Source of the DNA: Rapana venosa
Taxonomy: Eukaryota; Mollusca; Gastropoda; Neogastropoda; Muricidae
NCBI GenBank assembly: GCA_028751875.1
Contig: CM054153.1
Location: forward strand, 34,055,435-34,119,434
DNA: 64,000 bases
Reading direction: 5' to 3'
Position 1 is the stretch's first letter, and each line of letters opens with the position of its first letter. Of this stretch, positions 10,111-21,803 are shown piece by piece. Position numbers and translations under genes: made by a program. The notes under the pieces were generated by a model, which ran no database searches, was not told the DNA's origin, and saw only the letters and a list, made by a program, of their open reading frames with translations.

Positions 10111-13100
10111 CTCAGCTTTGACAACCTTCATGAATATCGCTAAATTTCGCGGAACGACGGTATCTATATAGGAAAAAACGTCGTTATATCACGATTGTTC
10201 GTTTTGTCCTTTACTTTCATAATGTCTGAGGTGCTTTGAGTTACGATTGTACATGCATCATTGTTCTGCGCAAACATTGTCCGTCCTGCATAGACACTAG
10301 CTCCCCCCCACCCTCTCCACCCCCCCCCCCGTCCGTTTTTCCCCCAAGTGTGTGATATATGGCCTGTGGCCGATGTACAATAAACATACGGTACCGAGTT
10401 CTCGAGTCTCTCTGTGGCTGCACCCTGATGTCTGAGACCACCTAAGTGCCCAACATTTTCACGCGCTCATAGTTTCAAGTGAAGCGGTTGCTACGCGCCG
10501 AGCGGTGTCTTGCTTGTGCGTTGCAGCGCCCAATGACTAACCAAATGACAGACTCACGAAACCTAAATGACTCACTGTATCTCACGGTCCTGTTTGCTTT
10601 CCACCTCTCTCGTGTGCACACTCCGTTCCGTCTGGCCTTGGCAGCGCGATCGGTCATCATTGTTCGTTAGAGGTGAACTCGTGCTCATAATGAACGTCAG
10701 TTCATAATGCTTTGACTCGTCATGGAGCTGACCCGTCACGCGTTTGCACAGTTGTCTATACATTTTGAACCTGGCACATATTTAATCTCGCGCATTATCT
10801 TTCCCCTTACTTTTGGACGTATTAAGATGAAGAAGGCATCTACTGTACATGACCTATTTTTTATCTGTGGCACTCTCTACTGTGATCTTACGCGCTGTAG
10901 ACAAAATGACCACTTGTATTCTTAATAGCTTGTGATAGGCTTGAGACACTTACAGTGTTTGATGCTTGCCGCTGCGCTGCAGTAACACGTACAAATCTGT
11001 ACTCTCCTGTGTCGCTGATCGCTTGTACCCCTCAACACCCCTACCCCCACCTCCCACAAACCCCTCACTCCCACCCCCCAACCCACCCACCACCCCCCAA
11101 CCTCCCACTATCCCCACCACCCTAGACGCTCAGCGCAACCACAACCACGCTCTACAACACACGACCACATACAACAATGTAGATGATCACACCACAGCAC
11201 GCTACGCAACGCAAGCTCAAAATAACACACCACCACCGCACGCATCAAATACCCAACCTCACAACCAGATGCTGAGGAACGGTAAGAAGTAGGATGTGGA
11301 TTGTGCATTGTGAGTCAGATTGCAGAACACCGACAGTCACTAACGCTCGCGTTGCTAAATGGGATAACGCTTTACCCTGTCAATATAACATGATTCACGG
11401 TTGCACTGAGGACACCACGACACCCCAAAAGCGCACTATTCAGCGGTAGAGACTAGAAACCCTATTGTCCCTAGCATCTGAATCCTTCACTGTCCACAAC
11501 CTTCTCTCACTCCCATTACCCAGAGCCTCAGTACCTCAATACGTCTCACCTATAGTATGATCACTAAGTAAAATGTAATATAATAGGAGATCCTACCCTC
11601 ATCCCCCCAAAAACCCAACCCATCACTACCCACTCAGGTCCATTCGAGCTACCCCCCCTCACAAGTTACATATTCACGCAAGAGAGTTCCTCCTGAAATA
11701 AAAGTCAAATAAAAGACCCCACACAGACACACATCACTTGTAACGAACGCATCTGTATAAAAAAATATCACCATCTACCTCGCGCGCAGTAGACTAACTC
11801 ATCCACAGACAACTCACAACACACACAACCTCTCCGCTCACTGTCGTAGATAATAGTCATGAAAAGGTTAGAACAATACACACCACTTCACATGCCCGAG
11901 ATAAGGACAGAGAGATAAGGAAGACAAAAGTGGTCCAAAACACCAGGATACTTTTTATCAGCCTTTAATAGACAGCTAAATGAGAGAGAGTCGCCAAAGT
12001 GAGTTACCGCGTTGAAGAGGAGATATATTGTAGATCGATACGATCTCATAAAAAATAAAGACACTTTTTCAGATCCGAACTAAATAGAAACCGAGAAGCC
12101 TTAGACATTCACCCCGTCTATCCTACAAAAGAGACCTTACTCACCCCGCGGTGCTTAGTGACTGCGTATATTCCTACTTCCAGAGGCTGAAGAGGAAATT
12201 AGCAGAAGACCCCACATTTGCCCCCATATACATATTTTTGGACACAAACAAAAGTATCACAGACATCCCACTATTTCTCTAAACCAATCCTCCACCCCCT
12301 CAACCCCAGAGAGCGATAGAAAGACGAAGCAGACACTACATCTACGGAACACTCGTTGACAAGACGAATTCGATGCTACAGACAGAAGAACCGATCAGAG
12401 CAGAAGGAGTCTATCACTGACGGACTGAGGGGCAACAGCATATAGGCACGATGCAGAACAAGATGTCTCTGCTCCGAAGATGAGAGAGACCATGAGGAGA
12501 GAGAGTTTTCGGACTCTGAAACAGAGAACTTAGTTAGTTATGTGAGCAATTAAGAGAAGAAAAAAAAAGAACCGAAACAACATGCCAAAATAATCCAACA
12601 CCGGGCAGCTAGAGAGTAACACGACCACCACGACCGAGACCACAGCACGACTCAACACTAAGACTACGCCAAGACAAGACAAAAGAATAGAAAACACTGA
12701 AACTATCGCATGTAATGTTCACGTTTGCAACTACGTTAATTCTTACATGTCACCCCTTTTTATTGCGCTCTTTGCTCAATATATCTAAAATTCTCGCAGA
12801 GTGGTAGGGTTTGCCTGCTGATGGGGTGCTGTATGTTATAGGTGGTGGAAGTGGTGAATGGGTAATGTAGGGGAAGGTATTGTAGCGGCGGTGTGATAGA
12901 AGCGTAATGAAGGGAAGGGGGTGTAAAGGGTTAGGTTTAATAATTAGACGAGTTGTCCGGTGTCAATGCCCCCCCCAGTAGGTTAAATTGTTTAACCTTT
13001 TTACTACCACCCTCTCCAATCGAGCACCACCTGCAGAGCTTTCTTTACACCGGACTCTCATAGAACTAATCAGGAAAGCAACTCATGAAGAAAAGAACTT

Positions 13101-13150
13101 AACAGTATCCACACGAAAATGATGAAGAGCTAGTATCAAAGTTATGCAGG
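10111..13150. other. 3 kb without recognisable genes; A/C-rich, ORF-poor centre
   Basis: I find no domain or known repeat in this stretch. Poly-C clusters occur at 10300-10330 and 11030-11115. From about 11,030 to 12,700 the plus strand is rich in A and C and poor in T, and is closed in all frames by frequent stops. From about 12,720 to 12,950 it turns G/T-rich. The short frames at 10479-10670 and 10722-10925 lack support. It may be an unknown old repeat, or a poorly assembled stretch. Confidence 0.45.
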
Positions 13151-13154
13151 GAGT

Positions 13155-13177
13155 GAGGGGAGAGAGAGAGAGAGGAG

Positions 13178-13212
<35 letters not shown>

Positions 13213-13515
13213 AGAGCAGCATTGTTATCTTTATAATACAAAATGCTTCTTTAGAACCTGGGAACGAAAGAAAGGATTAAATAATGGAATGCAAAGAACT
13301 GAAAAAAATTCACCTTCACCATCCCCCCAAACCCCCTCCCCCCCCCCCCCCCCCCCCCCAAAACACAAGCCAACCCCACCCAACCAACCCAAACAAATGA
13401 GCCAACCAACAACAGACAGAAAAAACCCTAACGAAAACCCACCAATAACACACACACACACCACACACCACACACACACACACAGCACAACACAACAACA
13501 CACACACACACTAAC
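13155..13515. repeat. (GA)n, poly-C and (CA)n tracts
   Basis: GA repeats at 13160-13213, a poly-C run at about 13336-13359 and CA repeats at 13445-13512. The apparent ORFs of 60-90 codons on both strands are repeat translations. Confidence 0.95.
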
Positions 13516-13549
13516 AACCCACTCTCACAAGCTTTATTTCCAATGAATA

Positions 13550-14040
13550 ATAAGAACCGAACAGAAAAGAAAACGAAACCAACCAAACAAAATCCTCTGT
13601 CCATTTGTCCAGCCGATGATATATTTTAAGCCCGAAGAGCTCATGTGCATCATTCAGATAAGCACTGGTCCTTCCTCCTAAAACAGGTCTAGCCAGACAT
13701 AAAGAGAGCTGCAGCGTGTGACGGACAGTTCACTGCTGCGTGTGGAAGACGACGTAGACAGGGCGTGCTGCATGTTCTGAACTACATCAGACACAGGCAC
13801 TACCGATTGCATGTCATTTACAAGCATGATTGAGAATACGACCGTGGTCATAGTGGGAGGCAGGCCATCCTTCAATCTCGGAAGACTATGCAAGTTGTGG
13901 CCTAAGTGTTCAAAGGGCTAGTATGCGCCCTAGGTGTGTCCAAAGGAGTCGGTCGCCTAGGTAGTTCAAATATCAATACAATCTTCAGATAGTAGTCACA
14001 AGCAAAAAGCTGAGTACAAAATGGAAAAGAGAGAAAAGCA
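13550..14040. other. Intergenic, nothing firm
   Basis: The minus-strand frame at 13678-13893 (71 residues) has one hydrophobic patch (TTVVFSIMLV) but matches nothing I recognise. No other feature is seen. Confidence 0.4.
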
Positions 14041-14054
14041 GTACTAAATCTGTA

Positions 14055-14490
14055 GATCTATTCTTTTGTCATGAAACCAGTATGTTATGTTGAAGAGAAA
14101 GAAATACAGTGGACATTTAGTCTTTTTTCTTTTATTATTTCGAGGATAATGGAATAAGCACTCTAGCGCTTTTTTTACATCCAGTCCTCGCGTGTATGCA
14201 GTTTTGTCAATTTTGCCATCCGTTCTCTTCAGCACACAATGGTCTACTATTCCGAAAAGCGGAACGGGTTTTAACATTTGCGCAAGATGTTCTGCGTGCG
14301 TTCGCACGCGGGACCTCGGTTATAGTCTCATTCGAAGGACTTTTTTTTAGGGGGGCGGGGAGGGGTGGTGGTTGGGAGTGGAGTCGCACTGATGTTAACT
14401 CCAGAGGAAAAATCCTCTTGGACGAGAGTCGAACCCGAGTCAGCAGATCACAAGCGCATCAGTCTGACCACAAGGCTATTCCGTTCCCCT
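14055..14490 (-). mobile_element. tRNA-derived SINE, family 1, full copy
   Basis: On the minus strand, a tRNA-like head at about 14395-14485 has an A-box-like segment (TAGCCTTGTGGTCAGACT) and a B-box (GGTTCGACTCT). The body contains GATGAGACTATAACCGAGGTCCCG-type sequence followed by GCAGAACATCTTGCGCA, and a tail region GAGTGCTTATTCCATTATCC. The same body occurs at 20715-20935 and the tail at 49738-49795. The GAGAC..TAAACCGAGGTCCCGTGTG core resembles the conserved central domain of a SINE superfamily widespread in invertebrates. That family assignment is from memory and tentative. Confidence 0.75.
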
Positions 14491-15185
14491 CTTATGCTTC
14501 TCCTTTTATGAGATGTCTGCATGGTTTCCCTCATGAAGCTCTGTTGTAATCATGCATGAAGATGGACGCTTGCAGACAAAACGGCATTGAGAGGAAACAC
14601 GGAAATGTAGGCTGTAGCCTGCTGTATGAATGCCTGATGGTGAATGCTGTTTGTTTTTATGGATGCCCGGCCTATATGCTGGTTTATGGCATAAATACTT
14701 GCCTACAAAGTGTTCTGGTTGCAAAACAGTGTTTGTTGTATGAAAACGATTTGCTGTTAACAGAACATGCGTCATGGTAACTACTGTTGGAGATTTCTCA
14801 TTTTTCAAATATTTATGGCTGATGTTCTTCCCGAAGTCGGAATGTGACTGCCTTGATGATGGCAAAAACGGTCGCATAAGCAAAAATCTCACCACAGGGG
14901 GACCTCGGAGCTCTAACCAAGGAAGGAAATCTCCCTAGTATTTAGTACATTTCAAGTCAAGTCATAAATTATACTTTCTTTGCGATGATATGATGCATAA
15001 GCAAACATATGTTTTTTTTATATCAAGCCGTCAAAAAGGAGACAGACCAGACAAAAACATAAATCAAAACAACAGAATTGTATAGCTACTCACAAACAAA
15101 CTAAACAACACAAAACAAACCAAGACTAATCATCATCGACTACAACAAAAACGACACAAACAGCAGAACAAGCAGCAGTGCATTA
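14491..15185. other. Intergenic, nothing recognised
   Basis: The opposed frames at 14506-14895 (minus) and 14556-14780 (plus) overlap each other and show no domain. An AAACAAAC-rich low-complexity patch lies at 15060-15180. Confidence 0.4.
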
Positions 15186-15455
15186 TGTCGTGGTAGTTAT
15201 TACAATTCTGTGTTTGATTCCCTTATGCCATGGATGGATGACCGTTTGCGCTCCTTGGCTTCAGTAAGTCCCCCAGTTCACCCAGCTGTAAATGGCTACC
15301 TGCATCTTTAGGGTCAGGAAAGGTAAAGCAGCAAGGGAGAGGAGATGGGCGCCGCCCTCAATATGCTGGCCCCTTGAGAAGCTGAGGTCTCTAATGCTTC
15401 ACTTCCCAACGACCATATAGGTTATGGGACACCTTTACCTTTTTTTATACCATAA
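15186..15455 (+). mobile_element. tRNA-derived SINE, family 2, copy A
   Basis: A weak tRNA-like head (GTTTGATTCCC resembles a B-box) is followed by a body shared with copies B and C: CCCCCAGTTCACCCAGCTGTAA, TACCTGC, GGGAGAGGAGATGG, ATATGCTGGCCCC, GAGAAGCTGA. The tail, TAGGTTATGGGACACCTTTACC, is present here and in copy C. Confidence 0.75.
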
Positions 15456-15469
15456 AAGAGGATGGAAGG

Positions 15470-15760
15470 GGGCGGAGCAGAATAGCTCAGTGGTCAGAGC
15501 TCTCACTCTCCCCAAGCCAAGGTTAGGCAGAAAAGAGCTTGGCTACCTCTTGGATGGGTGACCGTTCATACGCCTTGGCTTCATTACAGTCCCCCAGTTC
15601 ACCCAGCTGTAATTGAGTACCTGCTTTTTAGATACAAGGAAGGAAAAGCAGCGAGGGAGAGGAGATGGACCCACCCTCGATATGCTGGCCCCTGGAGAAG
15701 CTGAAGTCTTTTGAATCTCTCCTTAACACCCACATAGGGTATTAACTTGTTTAACTGGAC
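15470..15760 (+). mobile_element. tRNA-derived SINE, family 2, copy B
   Basis: This copy has the best head: AATAGCTCAGTGGTCAGAGC matches a pol III A-box region. The B-box is damaged (AAGGTTAGGCAG). The body segments found in copy A follow in the same order, and the tail (CACATAGGGTATTAACTTG) is diverged. It lies 15 bases downstream of copy A in the same orientation. Confidence 0.75.
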
Positions 15761-16210
15761 AACTGTTTGTCTGTTCACTACCCACTTGAAGCAAAATGTT
15801 GAATGATCGCATTTCGATGAAAATTCCTTTTGTTACCAGGGGCCTGTCGTGTTGATTGTCAAAAGTGTCTTTTTCCCAACAGCTATAACTATTTTCGGAT
15901 TCATTACACTATTTTCGGAATAATAAATGTATTTTTCTGCATTCCGTATCTCCTGTTATTGCCCTCACTGACGTCATTATCAAAGCAGTCATAATGACAA
16001 GGAGACTGGCACATGACTGTGTGAAGTGTCTGACTGTTTCAGCTGACTGTTGCTGACTTCATACCTACATGATGGGTTAGAAAATTCCAACATCATCAGT
16101 TTTTGTTGTTGTTGACAGAATGGTGTAAACTACTGAGTCATTTTAATTATAACATCAGATGACTTGTTTTTTGGGTCGTAAATCTTGTGTGATGGACCAA
16201 AGTCGTGGGA
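15761..16210. other. Intergenic, nothing recognised
   Basis: AT-rich unique sequence. A short imperfect repeat of ACTATTTTCGGAT/A occurs at 15888-15920. No gene is supported. Confidence 0.5.
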
Positions 16211-16214
16211 AGGA

Positions 16215-16717
16215 CAGTGAATGTCGTGTGTGTGTGTGTGTGCATATATATGTGTGTGGTGTGTGTGTGGTGTGTATATGTGTATGTGTGTGTGAAACTG
16301 TTTTGAAATATACCTGGCATGTTTATTATGGAGACAGACTGGCATATTTATTACCCAGACAGACACATCGTACCTTTTTTGGTTTTTATTCTGTACTGGC
16401 TGCGTGATCTTCATAGTGCCAAAGACAGGTGCCAGGTTAAGGGGAACGGAACATGAAATAGTCTTCTTACACCTATTATGTTCTCCTTTCCTGTGGGTGG
16501 GTGTGGTGTGGGGTGTGTGTGTGGGTGTGTTTTGTGGTTGTGGGGTGTGTGTTGCTGGTGTGTGTGTGTGCGGTGTGTGTGTGTGGGGTGGCGTGGGGCG
16601 TTGCGTGGTGCGCACGAGCACGCGTGCATGTGGTTTTTATGTGTGCATGCACGTGCAATTCTATAATTCACACTCACACACACACACCCGCGCGTGCGCA
16701 CGCACACACACACACAC

Positions 16718-16760
<43 letters not shown>

Positions 16761-16795
16761 AGAGGAGAGAGGGGAAGAGAGAGAGAGAGAGATCA
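16215..16795. repeat. (GT)n, (CA)n and (GA)n microsatellite cluster
   Basis: GT tracts at 16218-16295 and 16497-16590, CA at 16668-16720 and GA at 16722-16795, with a 200-base unique spacer at 16300-16495. All of the long overlapping frames here come from repeat translation. Confidence 0.95.
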
Positions 16796-16799
16796 ACAG

Positions 16800-17344
16800 A
16801 CACAGGCCGGTTACAGCACAGGAAAGCCCAACTGCATTGTCCATCATTCACATTACTTTATGAAACCTACGCGTAGTTAATCAAATAATATAGTACTGAA
16901 AAGGATTAGTATGCATTTATCATGTAGTCATTTTGACACCATAATTACGTTATTCATTAAATGAAATGCTTCACAAAACAATTTTAGGATAATGAACTTG
17001 TGTGCCTTTTATTAAGGGAATACGATAAAAACAGGTTATAAAACACCGGACATATTTTTGTACTTTTGTATTTAAAGTTTCCTTTTATCGTTTTGGGGGT
17101 GTGTTTTTTTTTTACATTTTGCTTTTATAACCGACAATAACTGTGGTCCCCACTGACATATGTCCCATAATTTACGAAGAAAACCGCTGCCAGTTTGGGA
17201 CCCCAAAATTTGTTGTAAGCAAAGGAATTGATAAAGGCAGCGTGCATCTCCATGTTGGTGTGGGGGTGTAGGTAGGTACACGGGGATGACTACTTTTGCT
17301 AAAAATCCACACACCACACAGTATGGTCAGGGTTTGCGTAACTT
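16800..17344. other. Intergenic, nothing recognised
   Basis: AT-rich sequence without a supported ORF. The two overlapping minus-strand frames at 17072-17366 have no recognisable content. Confidence 0.45.
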
Positions 17345-17592
17345 GTAAAAGGTAAAGGTGTCCCATAACCTATGTGGTCGTAGGGGAGTGAGGCATCAGA
17401 GACCTCAGCTTCTCCAGGGACCAGCATATTGAGGGCGGCGTCCATCTCCCCTCCCTCGCTGCTTTAGACCCTAAAGAAGCAGGTAGCCATTTACAGCTGG
17501 GTGAACTGGGGGAACTGTAGTGAAGCCAAGGCGCGCAAACGGTCACCCCTCCAGTTGGTAAACCCCCGCCGATGCGCTTAACCTCCCCGGGG
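17345..17592 (-). mobile_element. tRNA-derived SINE, family 2, copy C, cut by gap
   Basis: Reverse complement of the family 2 body and tail. The tail appears as GGTAAAGGTGTCCCATAACCTA at 17350, then TCAGCTTCTCCAGGGACCAGCATAT, CATCTCCC and TTACAGCTGGGTGAACTGGG. The head would lie in the assembly gap that starts at 17,593. Confidence 0.8.
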
Positions 17593-18092
17593 NNNNNNNN
17601 NNNNNNNNNNNNNNNNNNNNNNNNNNNNNNNNNNNNNNNNNNNNNNNNNNNNNNNNNNNNNNNNNNNNNNNNNNNNNNNNNNNNNNNNNNNNNNNNNNNN
17701 NNNNNNNNNNNNNNNNNNNNNNNNNNNNNNNNNNNNNNNNNNNNNNNNNNNNNNNNNNNNNNNNNNNNNNNNNNNNNNNNNNNNNNNNNNNNNNNNNNNN
17801 NNNNNNNNNNNNNNNNNNNNNNNNNNNNNNNNNNNNNNNNNNNNNNNNNNNNNNNNNNNNNNNNNNNNNNNNNNNNNNNNNNNNNNNNNNNNNNNNNNNN
17901 NNNNNNNNNNNNNNNNNNNNNNNNNNNNNNNNNNNNNNNNNNNNNNNNNNNNNNNNNNNNNNNNNNNNNNNNNNNNNNNNNNNNNNNNNNNNNNNNNNNN
18001 NNNNNNNNNNNNNNNNNNNNNNNNNNNNNNNNNNNNNNNNNNNNNNNNNNNNNNNNNNNNNNNNNNNNNNNNNNNNNNNNNNNNNNNNNNNN
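17593..18092. other. Assembly gap, 500 N
   Basis: Exactly 500 N, so probably a placeholder of unknown true length. Frames reported across it are meaningless. Confidence 0.99.
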
Positions 18093-18099
18093 GTGATTT

Positions 18100-20290
18100 T
18101 TACAGTCAGCCTTCTCAAAACAACAGCACTGCACAGGAGAGGCCAAGATTTTCCCCTTTTTGGGGAAGCGACCTATCTCATTTCAGGTGTGGGGGGTGAA
18201 GGAGGAACATGCAGTACAAGGTGTGTGATTTCCGACGGGCCCTGTCTTGACAACAGTGATGAGCTTTCTGTGAGCACCTCTGTTCACTGGTTTTCATTGC
18301 TCTAAGGGTTTCAGTATGTGCGCACAGTAAAACGCTGCAATGAATATCAGACTGTCTGGATGACTCTGATGAAAGGATTGTCCTGAAAATGAAGGGAGTC
18401 AATGTCCTTTACTGTGCACAGTTCACTAAAAGCAAAGGCAAAATACCCCAGCCTCCTATCAGCCTAGAGGGCCCACTGGTTTCTTCACATACCATATAAT
18501 GACAGCCAGTGAGCCTTGCCCTGACACCCATTACCCTGCACATCAGAACCAGTCAACTGTCTTCCCATCTACACTCGGTGCAATGGATTTCTGACTGCCC
18601 CTGATGGAGAAGATGAACAGGACTGTGAGGGTGTGGCATGCTCTGGCTTGTACCAGTGTCGACTTCCAGAGTGTGTTTACATGGAGATCACCTGTGTGAT
18701 GGCTGGGGTCAGTGTCCACAGCGGGATGATGAACTGATGTGTGACATGATCACCTGTCCTAAAGGCTGCCTATGTGAAGGTCACACTTTTCAGTGTGGTC
18801 GTCTTTTCTTGCGAAGTCTTCCCTCTACTGCGTTTACCTGGATGCCACGGGTTCCAGGATGCCCACTGCAGGATTTTTCAAAAAATGTTTATCTCAGCTA
18901 TCTCAGTTTGTCCATTGTTCTATTGCTAATGTTCCGGAGGTAAAACTACCCAACTTGCAGACTATCGATGTTTCCAACAATGCTATTCACACAATAAACG
19001 TGACCACTTTGTTGACACTACAGAATCTGCAGAATATGTATCTGAGAAACAACCCCTCTCAGTCACATGCAGAGTGACAAACAAAAGCAGATACATTTGC
19101 TTAACAAAAATTGACATGTCAGAAACCCATATCAAAAAGCTGAGCACAGAACTGTCCATGTATTTACCTTGTTTATTTATATGACGTTTCTGCCTCTAGC
19201 ATTGGAGTTATTTGGATGAGGGGGTTTAAAAGTTTACCATGGCGACTGAAACTATACATGCAAGAGAATCCAATCATTAGTTTTCCTGTGGATTTATTCA
19301 AGGTTCAAAAGATCTAAGAATGATTGTTGCATCAAACTATAGGTTTTGTTGCCGATTTTTACTTTCAAACACCAAACACAATAAATGTGTAACACCTCAG
19401 GGGTTATTTTCTCCATGTACAAAACTGATAGCAAGTGATGTGCTTAAGATGTTCTTTCTGCTGATACTGTGTTGCTACTTTTGGAAATGTAGTATGTTTC
19501 ATAGCTGCACTTGCAGCCAGAAAGATGTTTGAAAAAACATGTACAACATACTGTTCCCACTTACAGTTTGCCAATATGTGTATGGGCATACATGTCAGCA
19601 TTGTTGTGGTGGCAGATGACATGTTGAAAGGATCCTATATTGACCATGAAAAGACATGGACCAGCAGCGTTGTTTGCAAAATAGCTGGTTTTCTTTCTTC
19701 TCTGTCCAGCGAAGTGTCAGTTCTAATCATCTGGTTCTCAGTGTTAAATCATGTTTTTTTCTTTTGTTTCCATGATACTGTGAGAACATTTGACAAATCT
19801 TCCACGACAGTGATGTGTACACTGATGTGGTTTTTGGAATTGGTTGTCACTGATACCATTCTTCCCTGGACTCTCACACTGGGCCTCTGTGGTCAGTCCG
19901 GTCTGTGTCGTCTTGCTTTATCAGATCACTACATTTCTAATCCAAAATTCCCAGTGGTTCTCTGTCACAGTCACCATCAACTTCGTTTTGGGTCTGTAAT
20001 GATTGTGGCTGGTCAGTGTGTTGGTCTACAGACGATTACCAAAGTACAGGATACTGGTGGAGCACACACAGAGATTGTATTGTTCCTCTGCACACCTTAT
20101 GGGGAAGGTGGCTGTCACAGATGCTGTTTGCTGGTTTTCTTTTGGAATGGGCCCTGACGATGACTTCACAAAGGCTTACTGCTTTCAACATATTCTATGA
20201 TGCACTGGTCATTTTCGTGCTACCGCTAAACCTGCTCTCAACCCTCTTCTCATTATCTGGACATTGTGACTCAGCAGCGAATGCAAGTCC
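18100..20290 (+). pseudogene. LDLa/LRR-containing G-protein coupled receptor (GRL101/relaxin-receptor-like), broken
   Basis: Read in shifting frames, this gives an ectodomain with several LDL-receptor class A calcium motifs (CLDNSDE near 18245, DCLDDSDE near 18355, DGEDEQDC near 18610, RDDELMC near 18730). A CPKGCLCEG cap segment follows (about 18757), then leucine-rich repeats (LPNLQTIDVSNN, LQNLQNMYLRNN, 18945-19065). Next comes the hinge (FSPCTKLIASDVLK, about 19410) and a rhodopsin-like 7TM region with VCKIAGFLSSLSSEVS (helix 3, 19670) and a final helix near 20200-20260. The order LDLa-LRR-7TM is that of relaxin receptors and the molluscan GRL101. At least five frameshifts or stops occur, and the helix 3 end reads LNHV where LDRF-like sequence is usual. 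No introns are evident over 2 kb, so it may be a processed copy. Frameshifts could partly be sequencing errors, though the flanking sequence looks clean. The start is lost in or before the gap. Confidence 0.8.
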
Positions 20291-20650
20291 AAGAAGTAAG
20301 TTAATTAAAATGCTAAGGCTACGACTTACTCACCAAGTAAAAAAAAATAATCAAATGATAAATAAAAGGTCAAAGGAATAAACTAAAATGAAGCTAGCTG
20401 TCTGGCAATGCAGTGATTGAAAATCATGATTCAGCATAAACCCCTCTGCCCGCAAAGAACTTCTCTGCACAAGTTCTGTGGCAGGTACCTCAGTATTCTA
20501 CTAGAAGAAAAAGTCAGTAGAGCTAGGCAATGAAAAGCCTTCAGGAAAGAACCATCTTTCTTACAAGTGTCTTACCCTTAACTGTGCACAATTAGAGGAG
20601 TCAAGCCACTTCAAATCATAACTCCTTCATGCCTTCCTGTTGTTGCTTGC
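20291..20650. other. Intergenic, nothing recognised
   Basis: No coding or repeat feature is recognised between the receptor pseudogene and the CT repeat. Confidence 0.5.
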
Positions 20651-20667
20651 ATGCATACACAATGCTG

Positions 20668-20714
20668 GCTCTCTCTCTCTCTCACTCTCTCTCTTTCTTC
20701 TCTCTCTCTCTCTA
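20668..20714. repeat. (CT)n microsatellite
   Basis: CT-rich tract immediately before the SINE fragment. Confidence 0.9.
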
Positions 20715-20938
20715 GTCCTTCAGATGAGACTATAAAACCCAGGCCCCGTGTGCGAACGCATGCAGAACATCTTGAGCACACGTTAAATCCTGTTCCGCTT
20801 TTCGAAAGAGTAGGCCATTGTGTGCCGGTGGGAACAATGACAAAAAATTTTCAAAACCGCATACACACGGGGACTGGATGTAAAAAAGCACATGAGTGCT
20901 TATTCCATAATCCTGGGGGGCGGGGGGGGGAATGCGCA
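20715..20938 (+). mobile_element. SINE family 1, body copy without head
   Basis: Plus-strand match to the 14,055-14,345 body: CAGATGAGACTATAAAACCCAGGCCCCGTGTGCG, GCAGAACATCTTGAGCAC, TCCTGTTCCGCTTTTCG, GGACTGGATGTAAAAAAGC, GAGTGCTTATTCCATAATCC. The tRNA head is missing, replaced by the (CT)n tract. Confidence 0.75.
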
Positions 20939-20947
20939 AAAAATGTT

Positions 20948-21160
20948 TCTCTCTCTCTCTCCTCTCTCCCCTCTCTCTCTCTCTCCCCCCCCCCACACAC
21001 ACAACCCCACCGCACACACACACACACATACAACACACATTTCATCACACAACACACACACACTACACACCTTGCTACACCACACACCAACACACACAAC
21101 ACACACACACAACACAACCAACCCACAAAACCACACACACAAACACCCACACACACCGCG
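20948..21160. repeat. (CT)n then (CA)n microsatellite
   Basis: CT repeats at 20948-20990 run into interrupted CA repeats to 21160. Open frames on both strands are artefacts. Confidence 0.95.
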
Positions 21161-21287
21161 CACAATGTGATTTGTTGGAATTTTGCATCTCACTGATCCC
21201 AAAATCTCCCCTAAAATTCATACTGGGCCCCTTGTCTCTGAATTTGTGCGTGCACTAGTGTGTAAGTGTAAGTGTGTGATGTGCACA

Positions 21288-21475
21288 TCTTTTTCAGGGA
21301 AAGGATGGGGGTAAAACCGAGTAAAAAGCTAACCACTTACGTTTACCCAAAAACCCCAGGCAATTTTTGGGTCCGTTTGGGCTTCACCTCATCGGCCCAA
21401 AAATTTGCATATTTTTATAAAAAAACTAAGCATTTTTTACCTACTCGGTTTTTTCCCCTATCTCTCTAAAAAAAA
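21288..21475. repeat. Left terminal palindrome, Polinton copy 1
   Basis: The outer arm (AGGGAAAGGATGGGGGTAAAAC...) is mirrored by the inner arm (...CTCGGTTTTTTCCCCTATCTCTCT). The centre has GGCAATTTTTGGG paired with CGGCCCAAAAATTTGC around a GCTTCACCTCAT loop. It is the noisy equivalent of 50212-50397, where the pairing is clear. Confidence 0.75.
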
Positions 21476-21479
21476 TGAA

Positions 21480-21800
21480 AGAAATACTAATTTTTTTTTT
21501 TGATGGGAAAACTAAAAAAATTATGGGAATTTTTTTTTGGGCTTTAAAATTTTTCAATTACCCCTTATCAAGAATTTTGTAAAAACTTTTTAAACAATTT
21601 ATCAAGACTTATCAAAAACTTACGAGGAACTTACCAAACTTACCAAAACTTATAAAGAACTAGTACAAAAAAACTAAAACAAGAACTATTTTAAAACTTG
21701 ACAAGAAAAAAACAAGTCCCTACAACAAATTTTTTTAACAACTTATCAACACCTTGTCAAACAAAAATAATTATTTTACACAAATATTGATAAAGATAAC
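21480..21800. repeat. Subterminal AACTTATCAA-type repeats, copy 1
   Basis: Degenerate short repeats of the ACTTATCAAGAACTT type correspond to 50474-50810 of copy 2. The regular 23-base period seen there is not visible here because the sequence is noisy. Confidence 0.6.
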
Positions 21801-21803
21801 AAC

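Noticed and set aside
17370..18146. A 258-residue frame spanning the N gap
   Set aside because: More than 160 residues are unknown because they lie in the 500-N gap; the rest is antisense to a SINE.
20651..21258. Several frames of 90-181 codons around the CA/CT repeats
   Set aside because: They translate a SINE body and dinucleotide repeats on both strands.
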